A stretch of 47,544 nt of DNA from Acidobacteriaceae bacterium (GTDB taxonomy: Bacteria > Acidobacteriota > Terriglobia > Terriglobales > Acidobacteriaceae), in contig JASHPJ010000080.1 of assembly GCA_030038195.1 (NCBI GenBank), forward strand, positions 1 through 47,544, read 5' to 3'. How positions within the stretch are numbered: position 1 is the first letter of the stretch; every line of letters starts with the position of its first letter. The translations under genes and the position numbers were made by a program. Of this stretch, positions 28,698-36,955 are shown piece by piece. Under the pieces are notes generated by a model. The model was not told the origin of the DNA. It searched no databases and saw nothing but the letters and a program-made list of their open reading frames with translations.

Positions 28698-30083
28698 ATG
28701 GGAGCGTTCACCAGGACCGGCGCGGACAATGAGCGATCCGGCACAGCCGGCCACTCGCCGCGCGTCGCATCCATGCGCGTGGTGCCGGTGGCCGGGCAGG
28801 ACAGCATGCTGCTCAACCTGAGCGGCGCGCATGGGCCCTATTTCACGCGTAACCTCGTCCTCCTTGCCGACGAAGCCGGCAACACCGGAGTGGGCGAAGT
28901 GCCCGGCGGCGAAAAAATCCGCCAGGTCCTTGAAGCATCTCGGCCGCTCGTCGTGGGGCGCGAGGTAGCGTCTGTCAAAGCCATCCTCAACGCGGTCCGC
29001 GAGCGCTTTGCCGAACGCGACGCGCACGGCCGCGGCCAACAGACCTTCGATCTGCGCGTAGCCGTTCACGCCGTCACCGCCATCGAGTCCGCGCTGCTCG
29101 ACCTGCTCGGCCAGTTCCTCGGCCAGCCCGTCGCGGCGCTGCTCGGCGAAGGACAGCAGCGCTCCAGCGTTCCGGTGCTCGGTTATCTCTTCTTCGTTGG
29201 TGACAGCCGTAAGACGAACCTCAACTATCGCCGCGCCGGCGACTCCGCTGACGCATGGCTGCGTCTGCGCGACGAGCCTGCGCTCACGCTGGAAGCCATC
29301 GTCGCGCTTGCCGAGGCGGCGCACGCGCGTTACGGCTTCAATGACTTCAAGCTCAAGGGCGGCGTGCTGCCGGGCGCCGGGGAGATGCGGGCCGTCGAAG
29401 CGCTTGCCGGACGCTTCCCGCATGCGCGCATCACCCTCGATCCCAACGGCGCGTGGTCCCTTCAGGAAGCTATCGCGCTCTGCAGAAGCCGCCGTCCGCC
29501 GCAACGGATGCTCGCCTATGCCGAAGACCCCTGCGGCGCCGAGCAGGGCTTCTCCGGCCGCGAGATCATGGCCGAGTTCCGCCGGGCCACCGGCCTGCCC
29601 ACGGCTACCAACATGATCGCCACCGACTGGCGCCAGCTCAGTCACGCCATCCAGCTCCACGCGGTGGACATTCCGCTGGCCGATCCGCACTTCTGGACCA
29701 TGCAGGGCTCGGTGCGCGTGGCGCAGACCTGCCGCGACCACGGACTTACCTGGGGTTCACACTCCAACAGCCATTTCGACATCTCTCTGGCCATGGTGAC
29801 GCACGTGGCCGCCGCCGCGCCCGGCGTCATCACCGCCGTGGATACGCACTGGATCTGGCAGGACGGCCAGCACCTCACGCGCAATCCATTCAAGATCGAA
29901 GACGGTCTCATCGCCGTGCCTGAGCGGCCCGGCCTCGGCGTTGAGCTCGACTTCGACGCCATCGAGCGCGCCTACGAGCTCTACAACGCCAACGGCCTCG
30001 GCGCGCGCGACGACGCCATCGCCATGCAATTTCTCATCCCCGGCTGGCAGTTTGACCCTAAGCGTCCCTGTCTGGTCCGTTGA
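28698..30083 (+). CDS. gudD: D-glucarate dehydratase
   Basis: A 461-residue enolase-superfamily enzyme that dehydrates D-glucarate (and probably L-idarate) to 5-keto-4-deoxy-D-glucarate. Family motifs: [25 protein letters not shown], the catalytic-lysine strand [18 protein letters not shown] and [16 protein letters not shown] for metal ligands, NMIATDW, and the His-containing [14 protein letters not shown]. The match to E. coli GudD runs from MRVVPVAG to the C-terminal [14 protein letters not shown] prefer the ATG at 28698, which gives about 25 residues before the conserved start. It overlaps garD by 4 bases (TTGA). Confidence 0.95.
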   Translation: MGAFTRTGADNERSGTAGHSPRVASMRVVPVAGQDSMLLNLSGAHGPYFTRNLVLLADEAGNTGVGEVPGGEKIRQVLEASRPLVVGREVASVKAILNAVRERFAERDAHGRGQQTFDLRVAVHAVTAIESALLDLLGQFLGQPVAALLGEGQQRSSVPVLGYLFFVGDSRKTNLNYRRAGDSADAWLRLRDEPALTLEAIVALAEAAHARYGFNDFKLKGGVLPGAGEMRAVEALAGRFPHARITLDPNGAWSLQEAIALCRSRRPPQRMLAYAEDPCGAEQGFSGREIMAEFRRATGLPTATNMIATDWRQLSHAIQLHAVDIPLADPHFWTMQGSVRVAQTCRDHGLTWGSHSNSHFDISLAMVTHVAAAAPGVITAVDTHWIWQDGQHLTRNPFKIEDGLIAVPERPGLGVELDFDAIERAYELYNANGLGARDDAIAMQFLIPGWQFDPKRPCLVR

Positions 30084-31636
30084 GCCACGCGATGCGCTCG
30101 CTTCTTCAGCCTCGATACATCCGCATGCACGCGCGCGACAACGTCGCCGTGGTCGTAAGTGCTGGCGGTCTCGCCGCCGGCAGCCGCTTTCCGTGCGGAC
30201 TCGTGCTCGTAGAGGTCATTCCCGAGGCGCACAAGGTGGCGCTCGCCGATCTTGCTGCCGGCGATGCGATCCTGCGCTACGGCGTCGTCATCGGCTACGC
30301 GAACCGAGCCATCCCGCGCGGAAGCTGGGTCCACGAAGATCTGATGACACTGCCTGAGCCGCCTTCGCTTGAAGACTGCCCACTGGCCACTGCCGTTCCC
30401 GCGCCGCTGCCCGCACTCGAAGGCTGCACCTTCGAAGGCTTTCGCAACGCCGACGGCTCCGCGGGAACGAAAAATATTCTCGGCATCAGCACCACGGTGC
30501 AATGCGTGGCCGCCACCGTCGGCTACGCCGTCAAGCGCATCAAGTCTGAAATTCTTCCGCACTATCCCAACGTCGATGATGTCGTCGCCATCACCCATCC
30601 TTACGGCTGCGGCGTGGCCATCGACGCGCCCGGAGCAGCAGTCCCTATTCGCACACTGCGCAACCTCAGCCTCAATCCCAACTTCGGCGGGGAGATTCTG
30701 GTTGTCAGTCTCGGCTGCGAAAAGCTGCAGCCCGTGCGCCTCATGTCCGCCGGTATGCTGCCCGTGCTGGAAGACGAGCCCTCGGTCGCCGTCATGCAGG
30801 AGGCGCAGCACGGCTTTGGCGAAATTGTCGCCAACATCATGCAACTCGCTGAGAAGAAGCTTAAAAAGCTGGATAAGCGCCGCCGCGTATCGTGTCCCGC
30901 GTCCGATCTCGTTGTCGGCCTGCAATGCGGTGGCTCCGATGCGCTCTCCGGCGTTACGGCCAACCCTGCCGTGGGCTTTGCAGCCGATCTTCTCGTCCGT
31001 GCCGGCGCAACCGTGATGTTCTCCGAGGTAACCGAGGTGCGCGACGCGGCCCACCTGCTCACCGCGCGCGCCGCCACACCCGGGGTCGCGCGCGACTTCA
31101 TCCGCGAGATGGCTTGGTATGACGAGTATCTGCGCCTGGGCGGCGCCGACCGCGCCGCCAATCCCACGCCCGGCAACAAGAAAGGGGGCCTTGCCAACAT
31201 TGTCGAAAAGGCGATGGGCTCCATCGCCAAGGCCGGCAGCACCGCGCTCATGGCCGTCACCGGCCCTGGCGAGCGCGTCACGCAGAAGGGACTCGTGTTT
31301 GCCGCAACGCCGGCCAGTGACTTCATCTGCGGTACATTGCAGCTTGCCGCCGCGATGAACATGCACATCTTTACCACTGGTCGCGGCACGCCCTATGGAT
31401 TGTCGGTTGCGCCGGTGATCAAGGTCTCGACGAACAGTGGTCTCGCCGAGCGCTGGAGCGACCTGATCGATATCGACGCAGGGCGCATCGCCTCCGGCAA
31501 GGCCACGGTAGAAGAGGTCGGCCGGGAGATTTTTTCCTTGATCCTGGATGTGGCCAGCGGCCGTAAAAAGACCTGGGCCGACCGCTGGGGCCTGCACAAC
31601 GAGTTTGTGCTCTTCAATCCGGGGCCGGTGACGTGA
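30080..31636 (+). CDS. garD: Galactarate dehydratase
   Basis: A 518-residue UxaA/GarD-family dehydratase that converts galactarate (meso-tartrate-like C6 diacid) to 5-keto-4-deoxy-D-glucarate. It has the N-terminal SAF-like domain ([31 protein letters not shown]), the linker, then the catalytic UxaA domain with [44 protein letters not shown] and [10 protein letters not shown]. The start is either TTG at 30080, overlapping the gudD TGA as TTGA, or ATG at 30092; coupling favours the first. It is the end of the gudD-garD operon and converges on the lipoprotein gene across a large palindrome. Confidence 0.94.
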   Translation: MSHAMRSLLQPRYIRMHARDNVAVVVSAGGLAAGSRFPCGLVLVEVIPEAHKVALADLAAGDAILRYGVVIGYANRAIPRGSWVHEDLMTLPEPPSLEDCPLATAVPAPLPALEGCTFEGFRNADGSAGTKNILGISTTVQCVAATVGYAVKRIKSEILPHYPNVDDVVAITHPYGCGVAIDAPGAAVPIRTLRNLSLNPNFGGEILVVSLGCEKLQPVRLMSAGMLPVLEDEPSVAVMQEAQHGFGEIVANIMQLAEKKLKKLDKRRRVSCPASDLVVGLQCGGSDALSGVTANPAVGFAADLLVRAGATVMFSEVTEVRDAAHLLTARAATPGVARDFIREMAWYDEYLRLGGADRAANPTPGNKKGGLANIVEKAMGSIAKAGSTALMAVTGPGERVTQKGLVFAATPASDFICGTLQLAAAMNMHIFTTGRGTPYGLSVAPVIKVSTNSGLAERWSDLIDIDAGRIASGKATVEEVGREIFSLILDVASGRKKTWADRWGLHNEFVLFNPGPVT

Positions 31637-31639
31637 AAG

Positions 31640-31886
31640 AAGCGGAGTTAGCCGCGCTTCGCGCGTAGTTAGCGGTGCTCGCGGAGTTAGGAGAAGCCGT
31701 ATCAGTTCCGCGCTAAGGAAGCTCTGAATAAGTCGTATTTTGAAAGGGCACGGCTTCAGCCGTGCCGATACAGCCAGCAGAATGAATGGGGTTTTAACCC
31801 CTGAGGGATAGGGTGCACGGATTCTTGTACTTGATCAGAGCTTCCCTGACTCCGCTAGCACGCGCGCAGCGCAGCTAACCCCGCTT
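31640..31886. repeat. Nested palindrome / MITE-like element between garD and the SMP-30 gene
   Basis: The outer arms, 31640-31675 and 31852-31886, are imperfect complements: both read AAGCGGRGTTAG and then a GC-rich stretch in opposite orientation. Inside them GGAAGCTCTGA (31717-31727) and its exact complement (31835-31845) delimit a 129-base unit. That unit contains GAAAGGGCACGGC with GCCGTGCC (31742-31766) and the palindrome GGGGTTTTAACCCC (31789-31802). No protein is encoded. It separates two convergent genes and may terminate both. Confidence 0.65.
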
Positions 31887-32989
31887 TACTTCCCCTGCAC
31901 CAGCGGCTCGCCCGCAACATTCACGTTGATCCGGTAAATGCTGCTGTCGGCTGCGATGTAGAGCGTCTTGCGATCCGGACCGGCAAACGTCAGGTTGCCC
32001 ACGCGCTCCGGCACGTCAATCGTTCCCAGCGGCTTGCCCTCAGGAGAGAAGATCCACACGCCGCCGGGGCCAGCGCTGTAGATGTCGCCGTTTACATCCA
32101 CTTTCATGCCGTCGGGCGCGCCGGGCCGCGAATCCTTGGTGGCGTCATACAGCAGCTTCGGATCGGTGAGCGTGCCATCGGGCCTCACCGTGTAGCGCAT
32201 CCAGAGCTTCTTTGGCTCCGAGTTGTCTACATAGAGATACTTTTCGCCCGGCGAGAAGGCGATGCCGTTGGGCCGCGTCAGGTCCTTTACAAGCAGTTGC
32301 AGATGCGCGTTGTCCGCTGGCGCGCCGGCCTTGTGATCGAGTGCGTGCGGAAGGCGATACACGCCATTCACCTTGAGCTGCTTAAGCGGATCGTCATCGT
32401 GCTGCGTGGGCAGCCCATAGGGCGGATCGGTAAAGTAGAGCGATCCGTCAGACTTGTACACCAGGTCGTTGGGGCTGTTGAACCGCTTGCCCTCATACGA
32501 GTCGGCCAGCACAGTGGGCGGTTGCGTGGGGTCGAGCGACTCGAAGCGCAGTATGTCGCGCTGCGCGTGGCCGGCAACGGTGAGCCGACCCTGCGCGTCG
32601 AGCGTCATGCCGTTCGTGCCCGGCTCGGGTCCGCCATAGGGCGCGGAGCCCTTGTAGCCGCTGGGCTGCAGCCAGATGCTTGCGCCCTGCCCCGGCGTCC
32701 ATTTGCGAATGCTGTCCGAGGGAATCTCGGCGAAAAAGAGGCTGTCGCCCACCCACACCGGGCCCTCCACCCACTTGAACCCCGTCGCCACGCGCTCCAG
32801 CTTTGCGTCGGCGGGAAGGATGCTGTCAATCGAGGGATCGAGCCGGTCCACCTTGAACGGAACGGTGATAACGTCGCTGGCTGCGCTGCCGGCCGCCGGA
32901 GCCGGCTTGGAGTTTTTGCAGCCCGTCACGATCGCGCACGGCGCCAGCAGCGCGATCAACAGCAGCCGGTAAGGTATTCGAGATTGCAT
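31886..32989 (-). CDS. SMP-30/gluconolactonase-family lipoprotein
   Basis: A 367-residue periplasmic beta-propeller. The start MQSRIPYRLLLIALLAPC leads to a lipobox ending VTGC near residue 24, so it should be lipid-anchored. Family blocks are VEGPVWVGDSLFFAEI, FNSPNDLVYKSDGSLYFTDPPYGL, RPNGIAFSPGEKYLYVDNS and PDGMKVDVNGDIYSAGPGGVWIF, which carry the metal-binding residues typical of gluconolactonases. I chose the ATG at 32989 (AGGAAG 7 bases upstream); longer frames add no signal. Beside aldarate genes it may open aldaro- or aldono-lactones before uptake; this is inference from position. Confidence 0.87.
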   Translation of the reverse strand: MQSRIPYRLLLIALLAPCAIVTGCKNSKPAPAAGSAASDVITVPFKVDRLDPSIDSILPADAKLERVATGFKWVEGPVWVGDSLFFAEIPSDSIRKWTPGQGASIWLQPSGYKGSAPYGGPEPGTNGMTLDAQGRLTVAGHAQRDILRFESLDPTQPPTVLADSYEGKRFNSPNDLVYKSDGSLYFTDPPYGLPTQHDDDPLKQLKVNGVYRLPHALDHKAGAPADNAHLQLLVKDLTRPNGIAFSPGEKYLYVDNSEPKKLWMRYTVRPDGTLTDPKLLYDATKDSRPGAPDGMKVDVNGDIYSAGPGGVWIFSPEGKPLGTIDVPERVGNLTFAGPDRKTLYIAADSSIYRINVNVAGEPLVQGK

Positions 32990-33138
32990 GGGATTCTTCC
33001 TGGAAGTTGAGATCGGCGCTTCGAGCCTGTGCCGTGCCGTCGCGGAGGCGACAAAATTCAATCCCGCATTCCGGCGCAATCATCTTTAGCGGTGCGCCTC
33101 GTGTATGTCAAGGGAAGGGAAATGCGGCGCGCGCCGTC

Positions 33139-35463
33139 TTATTGCGCGCCCAGCCGCGCATACTCCGCTCGCGCCTGCTTCAGTACCGGTGCGTCGCTGT
33201 CCGCATCTTTCCACGCGGCAAAGAATCGCTCATACTCCACGCGGCTCTCTGCTGTTTTGTTTTCGCGCATGTAGGCCCGCGCCAGGCCGAGATGCGCCAT
33301 CGGATACAGCGGCGAGAGCGGATCGACGCCCTGGTTGGCCAGAATCTTTTCGAACTCGGCCACGGCCATCTCCGGCCGCGCCGCTTTCAGCCACGCTTCG
33401 GCGCGTTCCTCCGGCACCGCATAGCTTGCCAGTTCGTACGGCCGCGCGGGCTCCAGCGCCGCAACGGCATCCAGAGGCTTGCCGCGCGCCATGGCCACGC
33501 TGGCGCGCACCCGCGGCAGGTCCACGTTGGCCAGCAGGGTGCCGGCATGCGCATCCGCGCTGTGCGCAGCCACAAAGCGCTCGGCCGCCGCAACGTCGCC
33601 CAGCGCCGCGCGCACCACCGCCAGATCGGCTGAGTCGGCATTTGCATCGTGCAGCCGGCTCAGCGCAGTCCGCGCTGCCGCAGACAGGCCGAAGATTTGT
33701 TCTACCTCAGCCTGGTAGACAAGAATGTCGTCTGCCGCTTCTTCAAGATTTTCGTTCTCGGCAGCCTCCCAGGCGCTGTGGAACAGGCCGTCAGCCTGCG
33801 CGCGCTTGCCTGCAGCCGCAAGCGCTTCCGCGCGAAGGAAAGGAAAGTACCAGGCATACCATCCGGTGTTGTGATTCGCCGCCCACTGTGTCTCAACGGC
33901 AATCGCCTTTGTGTCGCCGCTCATCACTGCCATCTCGAAGAGCGAGGCGTGCAACCCCGCCGAGTCCCGGCCGCGCTGCACGGCCTTGGCGCCCACCTGC
34001 CGCGCATCGTTGAAACGGTTGGCCCGCTTGAGCGCCCGCACCAGCACGCTGTAGTTGATGGCCCGGTCCGGCTGAATCTTCAGCGCCTGCTCGCCCGCGG
34101 CGATGGCCGGCGCATACTGGCCGATCTGCGTGTAGTCGTTGGCCAGGTCTACCCACGGCGCCCAATCGCTGGGATACGTCTCCGTCCACTGCCGGTAGGT
34201 GGTGATGCCCTGCTCCATGTCCTGCTGTCCTTCGGAGTAGTAGTGCGCGGCCAGGATCAGCTTTTCCTTGGCGCTCACCCGGTCGCTCAGTTCAAAGGCC
34301 TTCATGTAGAACTGCGCCGCCAGGTTGGGCTCGCTCAGGTTGTAGTACTCGTTGGCCATTGCGCCATAGGCCATGGCAAACTGCGGGTCTAGTTCCACGG
34401 CGTGTTGATAAAAAGGCAGCGTCTCCGTCTCGCTTTTGCCCTCCGCGTCCATCGACTGGCCAATCGAGTACGAGCGTAGCGCGTCGAGCGAGGCCGTGGT
34501 GGCCTGCATGATCGGCACCTGGTAGTCTTCCATCGACTTGTCCGGCTCGCCCAGGCCGCGGCGCACGTGGTCGGCCACCTCGTCCAGCGCCGCCAGCACC
34601 TTTTCCTTGGTTCCCGCTTCCGCCTTGGCCGCTGTCAGCTTTCTGCCTGACTCGCAGTCCGCCGCCTCCACGGTGAGCAGGTATTCGCTGCCTACGGCAA
34701 GAATATTGCCCGTCAGCAGCACCTGCCGGTTGCTGCGCTCGCACATCTCGCGGGCCACGTCGGGCGAAATGGCCGTGTCCCGGCTGCGCCCCATCAGCTC
34801 GAGCGTGTTCATCGCCTCGCGCTCGCTCATCACGTCGATGTACGGCGTCTGTTCCAGGTCGATCTCCAGCGCGCGCTTGAGCGTGCGGTCGAACGTTGCG
34901 TCACCGGTGGAGTTGGTGAAGTCGGCCACCAGCACCCGGCGCATCGCGGGCGGATGCTCCCATCGCCGCCAGGCCGAGTATCCCGCTGCCGCAACCGCCG
35001 CCATCGCCAGGGCCACCATCGTAAGCCATATCCAGCGCGGCACGGCGTGCAGAACGCGCGCCGCCGCAGCTTCCGCAGCCTGCGGGCTGTCCGCTGCGCG
35101 TTGCCCGGCCGCACCCTCCACGGCCACGCCGTCGCCAGCCGGCGGCTCCGCCGCAACCTCCGCCGTGAACTGGTAGCCACGCCCCGGAACGGTCACGATG
35201 GAACTGGCGCGGTCTGTGAGCGCCTTGCGCAGCAGCGAAATGTGCTGAGTCAAGTTGTTCTCTTCAACAAACGACTCGGGCCAGACGGTCTTGAGGATCT
35301 CTTCCTTGGCAACCACCCGTCCGGGATTGCTCACCAGGCAGCAAAGCACCTCAAACGTTTTGGGCAGCAGGGCGACCGGCTCGCCATTACGCAGCAGCGT
35401 GCGCCGCGACCGGCTCAATTCGAACTCGTCGAAGCGGTACAAATCGTTGGGGGAAAAAGACAT
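33139..35463 (-). CDS. Membrane-anchored transcription regulator with winged-helix domain and TPR repeats
   Basis: A 774-residue CadC-like regulator. Residues about 5-105 form an OmpR/PhoB-type winged helix (FEVLCCLVSNPGRVVAKEEILKTVW, SLLRKALTD, TVPGRGYQF). A linker and one membrane helix (about 145-166, WLTMVALAMAAVAAAGYSAW) follow. An N-terminal periplasmic segment resembles the CadC-type adenylate-like sensor fold (VADFTNSTGDATFDRTLKRAL). The rest is tetratricopeptide repeats, for example AMAYGAMANEYYNLSEPNLAAQFYMKAFEL. It would sense outside conditions and act directly from the membrane. No obvious target operator is seen; it stands alone on the minus strand. Confidence 0.88.
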   Translation of the reverse strand: MSFSPNDLYRFDEFELSRSRRTLLRNGEPVALLPKTFEVLCCLVSNPGRVVAKEEILKTVWPESFVEENNLTQHISLLRKALTDRASSIVTVPGRGYQFTAEVAAEPPAGDGVAVEGAAGQRAADSPQAAEAAAARVLHAVPRWIWLTMVALAMAAVAAAGYSAWRRWEHPPAMRRVLVADFTNSTGDATFDRTLKRALEIDLEQTPYIDVMSEREAMNTLELMGRSRDTAISPDVAREMCERSNRQVLLTGNILAVGSEYLLTVEAADCESGRKLTAAKAEAGTKEKVLAALDEVADHVRRGLGEPDKSMEDYQVPIMQATTASLDALRSYSIGQSMDAEGKSETETLPFYQHAVELDPQFAMAYGAMANEYYNLSEPNLAAQFYMKAFELSDRVSAKEKLILAAHYYSEGQQDMEQGITTYRQWTETYPSDWAPWVDLANDYTQIGQYAPAIAAGEQALKIQPDRAINYSVLVRALKRANRFNDARQVGAKAVQRGRDSAGLHASLFEMAVMSGDTKAIAVETQWAANHNTGWYAWYFPFLRAEALAAAGKRAQADGLFHSAWEAAENENLEEAADDILVYQAEVEQIFGLSAAARTALSRLHDANADSADLAVVRAALGDVAAAERFVAAHSADAHAGTLLANVDLPRVRASVAMARGKPLDAVAALEPARPYELASYAVPEERAEAWLKAARPEMAVAEFEKILANQGVDPLSPLYPMAHLGLARAYMRENKTAESRVEYERFFAAWKDADSDAPVLKQARAEYARLGAQ

Positions 35464-35712
35464 GACACGCCTTTATATTTCTTCAAAACATTTCAGGGCC
35501 CAATGAAGGACTTTGATCTGCTGGCCGGGCTCCAGTCAAACTGGATGTTTTTGGCCTGGCATCAAGGGAAATGGGGAATTTCTTACACAATGATGTACCG
35601 ATCGCCGAGCTTCCCGCAACCAGTTAACCGTGAAACGGCCCCAGTCCGCCGCTTGCGCCGCCATTCCCGGGCTGTGCAACCATCCACGCAAACGCCTACA
35701 ATGCTCTTTGTT

Positions 35713-36021
35713 ATGGCTGAAGCAAAGTCCAGAATCTTTGAGCTGGCGTGCCCTGACTGCGGAGCCATGCTCAAGATCGATGCCGCCACCGGCTTGCTGG
35801 TGAGTCACACGCCCGCTCCGCGCAAGCGCACCTTTGAAGACTTGGAGATGGCGGCCCGCGCCATGCGCGAGCAGGACGAGCGCAAGGAGTCCATCTTCCG
35901 CCAGAGCGTGGATGCCGAGCGCAACAAGGCCGACCTGCTCGAAAAGAAGTTTGCCGAGGCCTTGCGCAAGGCCAAAGATGCGCCCGAAGGCAAGCCGCTC
36001 CGCGATTTCGACCTCGACTGA
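35713..36021 (+). CDS. Small zinc-ribbon-like, coiled-coil protein
   Basis: A 102-residue cytoplasmic protein of unknown function. A single CPDCGA pair near residue 13 resembles half a zinc ribbon; no second CxxC is present, so it would need a dimer or another ligand to bind metal. From residue about 38 on it is a charged helix (TFEDLEMAARAMREQDERKE onward). I chose ATG 35713; an ATG at 35701 in the same frame adds four residues. A -10-like TACAAT lies at 35697-35702, so the message may be almost leaderless. Longer in-frame extensions back to 35502 look non-coding. Confidence 0.6.
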   Translation: MAEAKSRIFELACPDCGAMLKIDAATGLLVSHTPAPRKRTFEDLEMAARAMREQDERKESIFRQSVDAERNKADLLEKKFAEALRKAKDAPEGKPLRDFDLD

Positions 36022-36149
36022 GCGCGAGAACGGGGAAACGCCGGGTTATGCACAGAGAAAAATTCGCGCGCCCCGTCTTTTCTGCGCGATACTTGAGAGT
36101 CCGCGCCACTCAGCTCCCCCGAACTGCATCGAAAACCGAAGGAGTAACC

Positions 36150-36491
36150 ATGGTGGTTGTCCCTCTCTCCAAGCCTGCGAACAATTCTGCGGAAGCGCCG
36201 TGCCGCTGCAGTCCGAAATCCATGAGCTGGGTTTCGCTGGCCGCCGCCGGAGCCCTGGCCGCCGGTGGAGCGCTGCTGGTGAGCGGCCAGCGCCGCGCCG
36301 GCCTGGTGACCGCTGCTGCCGGCACCGCGCTCGCTGCGCTCGACCAGCAGGAGACGGTGAGCAAGTGGTGGAACGCTCTGCCGGCCTACCTGGCCGAGGC
36401 ACAGGACATGCTCTCCCGCGTGCAAGCCGCGCTCGACGACATCTCCGCCCAGCGCGAGCGGCTGCACAGGCTCATGACCAAATCAAGCTGA
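36150..36491 (+). CDS. Small hypothetical membrane protein
   Basis: A 113-residue protein of unknown function. Residues about 27-45 and 50-65 form hydrophobic, Ala/Gly-rich segments that could be one hairpin or two short membrane helices. A helical tail follows (AYLAEAQDMLSRVQAALDD). The ATG at 36150 has a perfect GGAG 6 bases upstream, and upstream in-frame codons lack protein character. It follows the zinc-ribbon-like gene by 128 bases in the same direction. Confidence 0.65.
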   Translation: MVVVPLSKPANNSAEAPCRCSPKSMSWVSLAAAGALAAGGALLVSGQRRAGLVTAAAGTALAALDQQETVSKWWNALPAYLAEAQDMLSRVQAALDDISAQRERLHRLMTKSS

Positions 36492-36547
36492 GCTTCCGGC
36501 AGATGTTCGGTGTAGTTTTTGAACAGTTAATCTGTCCTCGGCAAGGG

Positions 36548-36593
36548 GTGCCCCTCAAGGGCTCGTCCGCCGCGGCGGAAGACCTGGGAAAGC
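36548..36593. repeat. Intergenic palindrome with TCCGCCGCGGCGGA core
   Basis: GTGCCCC (36548-36554), the perfect 14-base palindrome at 36566-36579, and GGGAAAGC (36586-36593) reproduce the architecture of the palindromes at 11125 and 23751. Confidence 0.62.
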
Positions 36594-36625
36594 GCGACGC
36601 CTGATTGCAGCACGGGAAAACAGCC

Positions 36626-36952
36626 TCAAATCCCCAACTGCTTCCGTCCTGCTTCGCTGATCCGGTGCGGTGTCCACTTCGGTTCCCATACCAGGTCCAC
36701 TTCCACCCGGCTGATGTCGGGAATCCCGCGCAGCCGGTTATTGACCTGCTCGAAGATGAGGCCGGAAGCCGGGCACTGCGGGGTGGTCAGCGTCATGGTC
36801 ACCTTCACCCACTGCCGCGGCCACCTGGGCGTCGAATCCGGATCGGGCCCGGTCTCGATCCGGTAAATCAGCCCCAGGTCGACGAGATTCAGCTTGACCT
36901 CGGGGTCGAAGCAGTCGCGCAGCGCGGTTTCAATCTGGGCTTCGGAGAGCAT
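36626..36952 (-). CDS. SufT/MIP18-like (DUF59) iron-sulfur assembly factor
   Basis: A 108-residue protein of the MIP18/PaaD family, which helps iron-sulfur cluster assembly or maturation. Characteristic parts are DPEVKLNLVDLGLIYRIE at the N-terminus (conserved DPE..N.VDLGL) and MTLTTPQCPASGLI with the family's single cysteine. The C-terminus, VDLVWEPKWTPHRISEAGRKQLGI, is typical of the subgroup. It begins 3 bases after the prenyl synthase stop and is therefore co-transcribed. The precise client protein is unknown. Confidence 0.87.
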   Translation of the reverse strand: MLSEAQIETALRDCFDPEVKLNLVDLGLIYRIETGPDPDSTPRWPRQWVKVTMTLTTPQCPASGLIFEQVNNRLRGIPDISRVEVDLVWEPKWTPHRISEAGRKQLGI

Positions 36953-36955
36953 CGC

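Noticed and set aside
34954..35712. Long N-terminal extension of the zinc-ribbon-like gene
   Set aside because: The in-frame extension overlaps the start of the regulator gene on the other strand and lacks protein-like composition; starts at 35701 or 35713 fit better.
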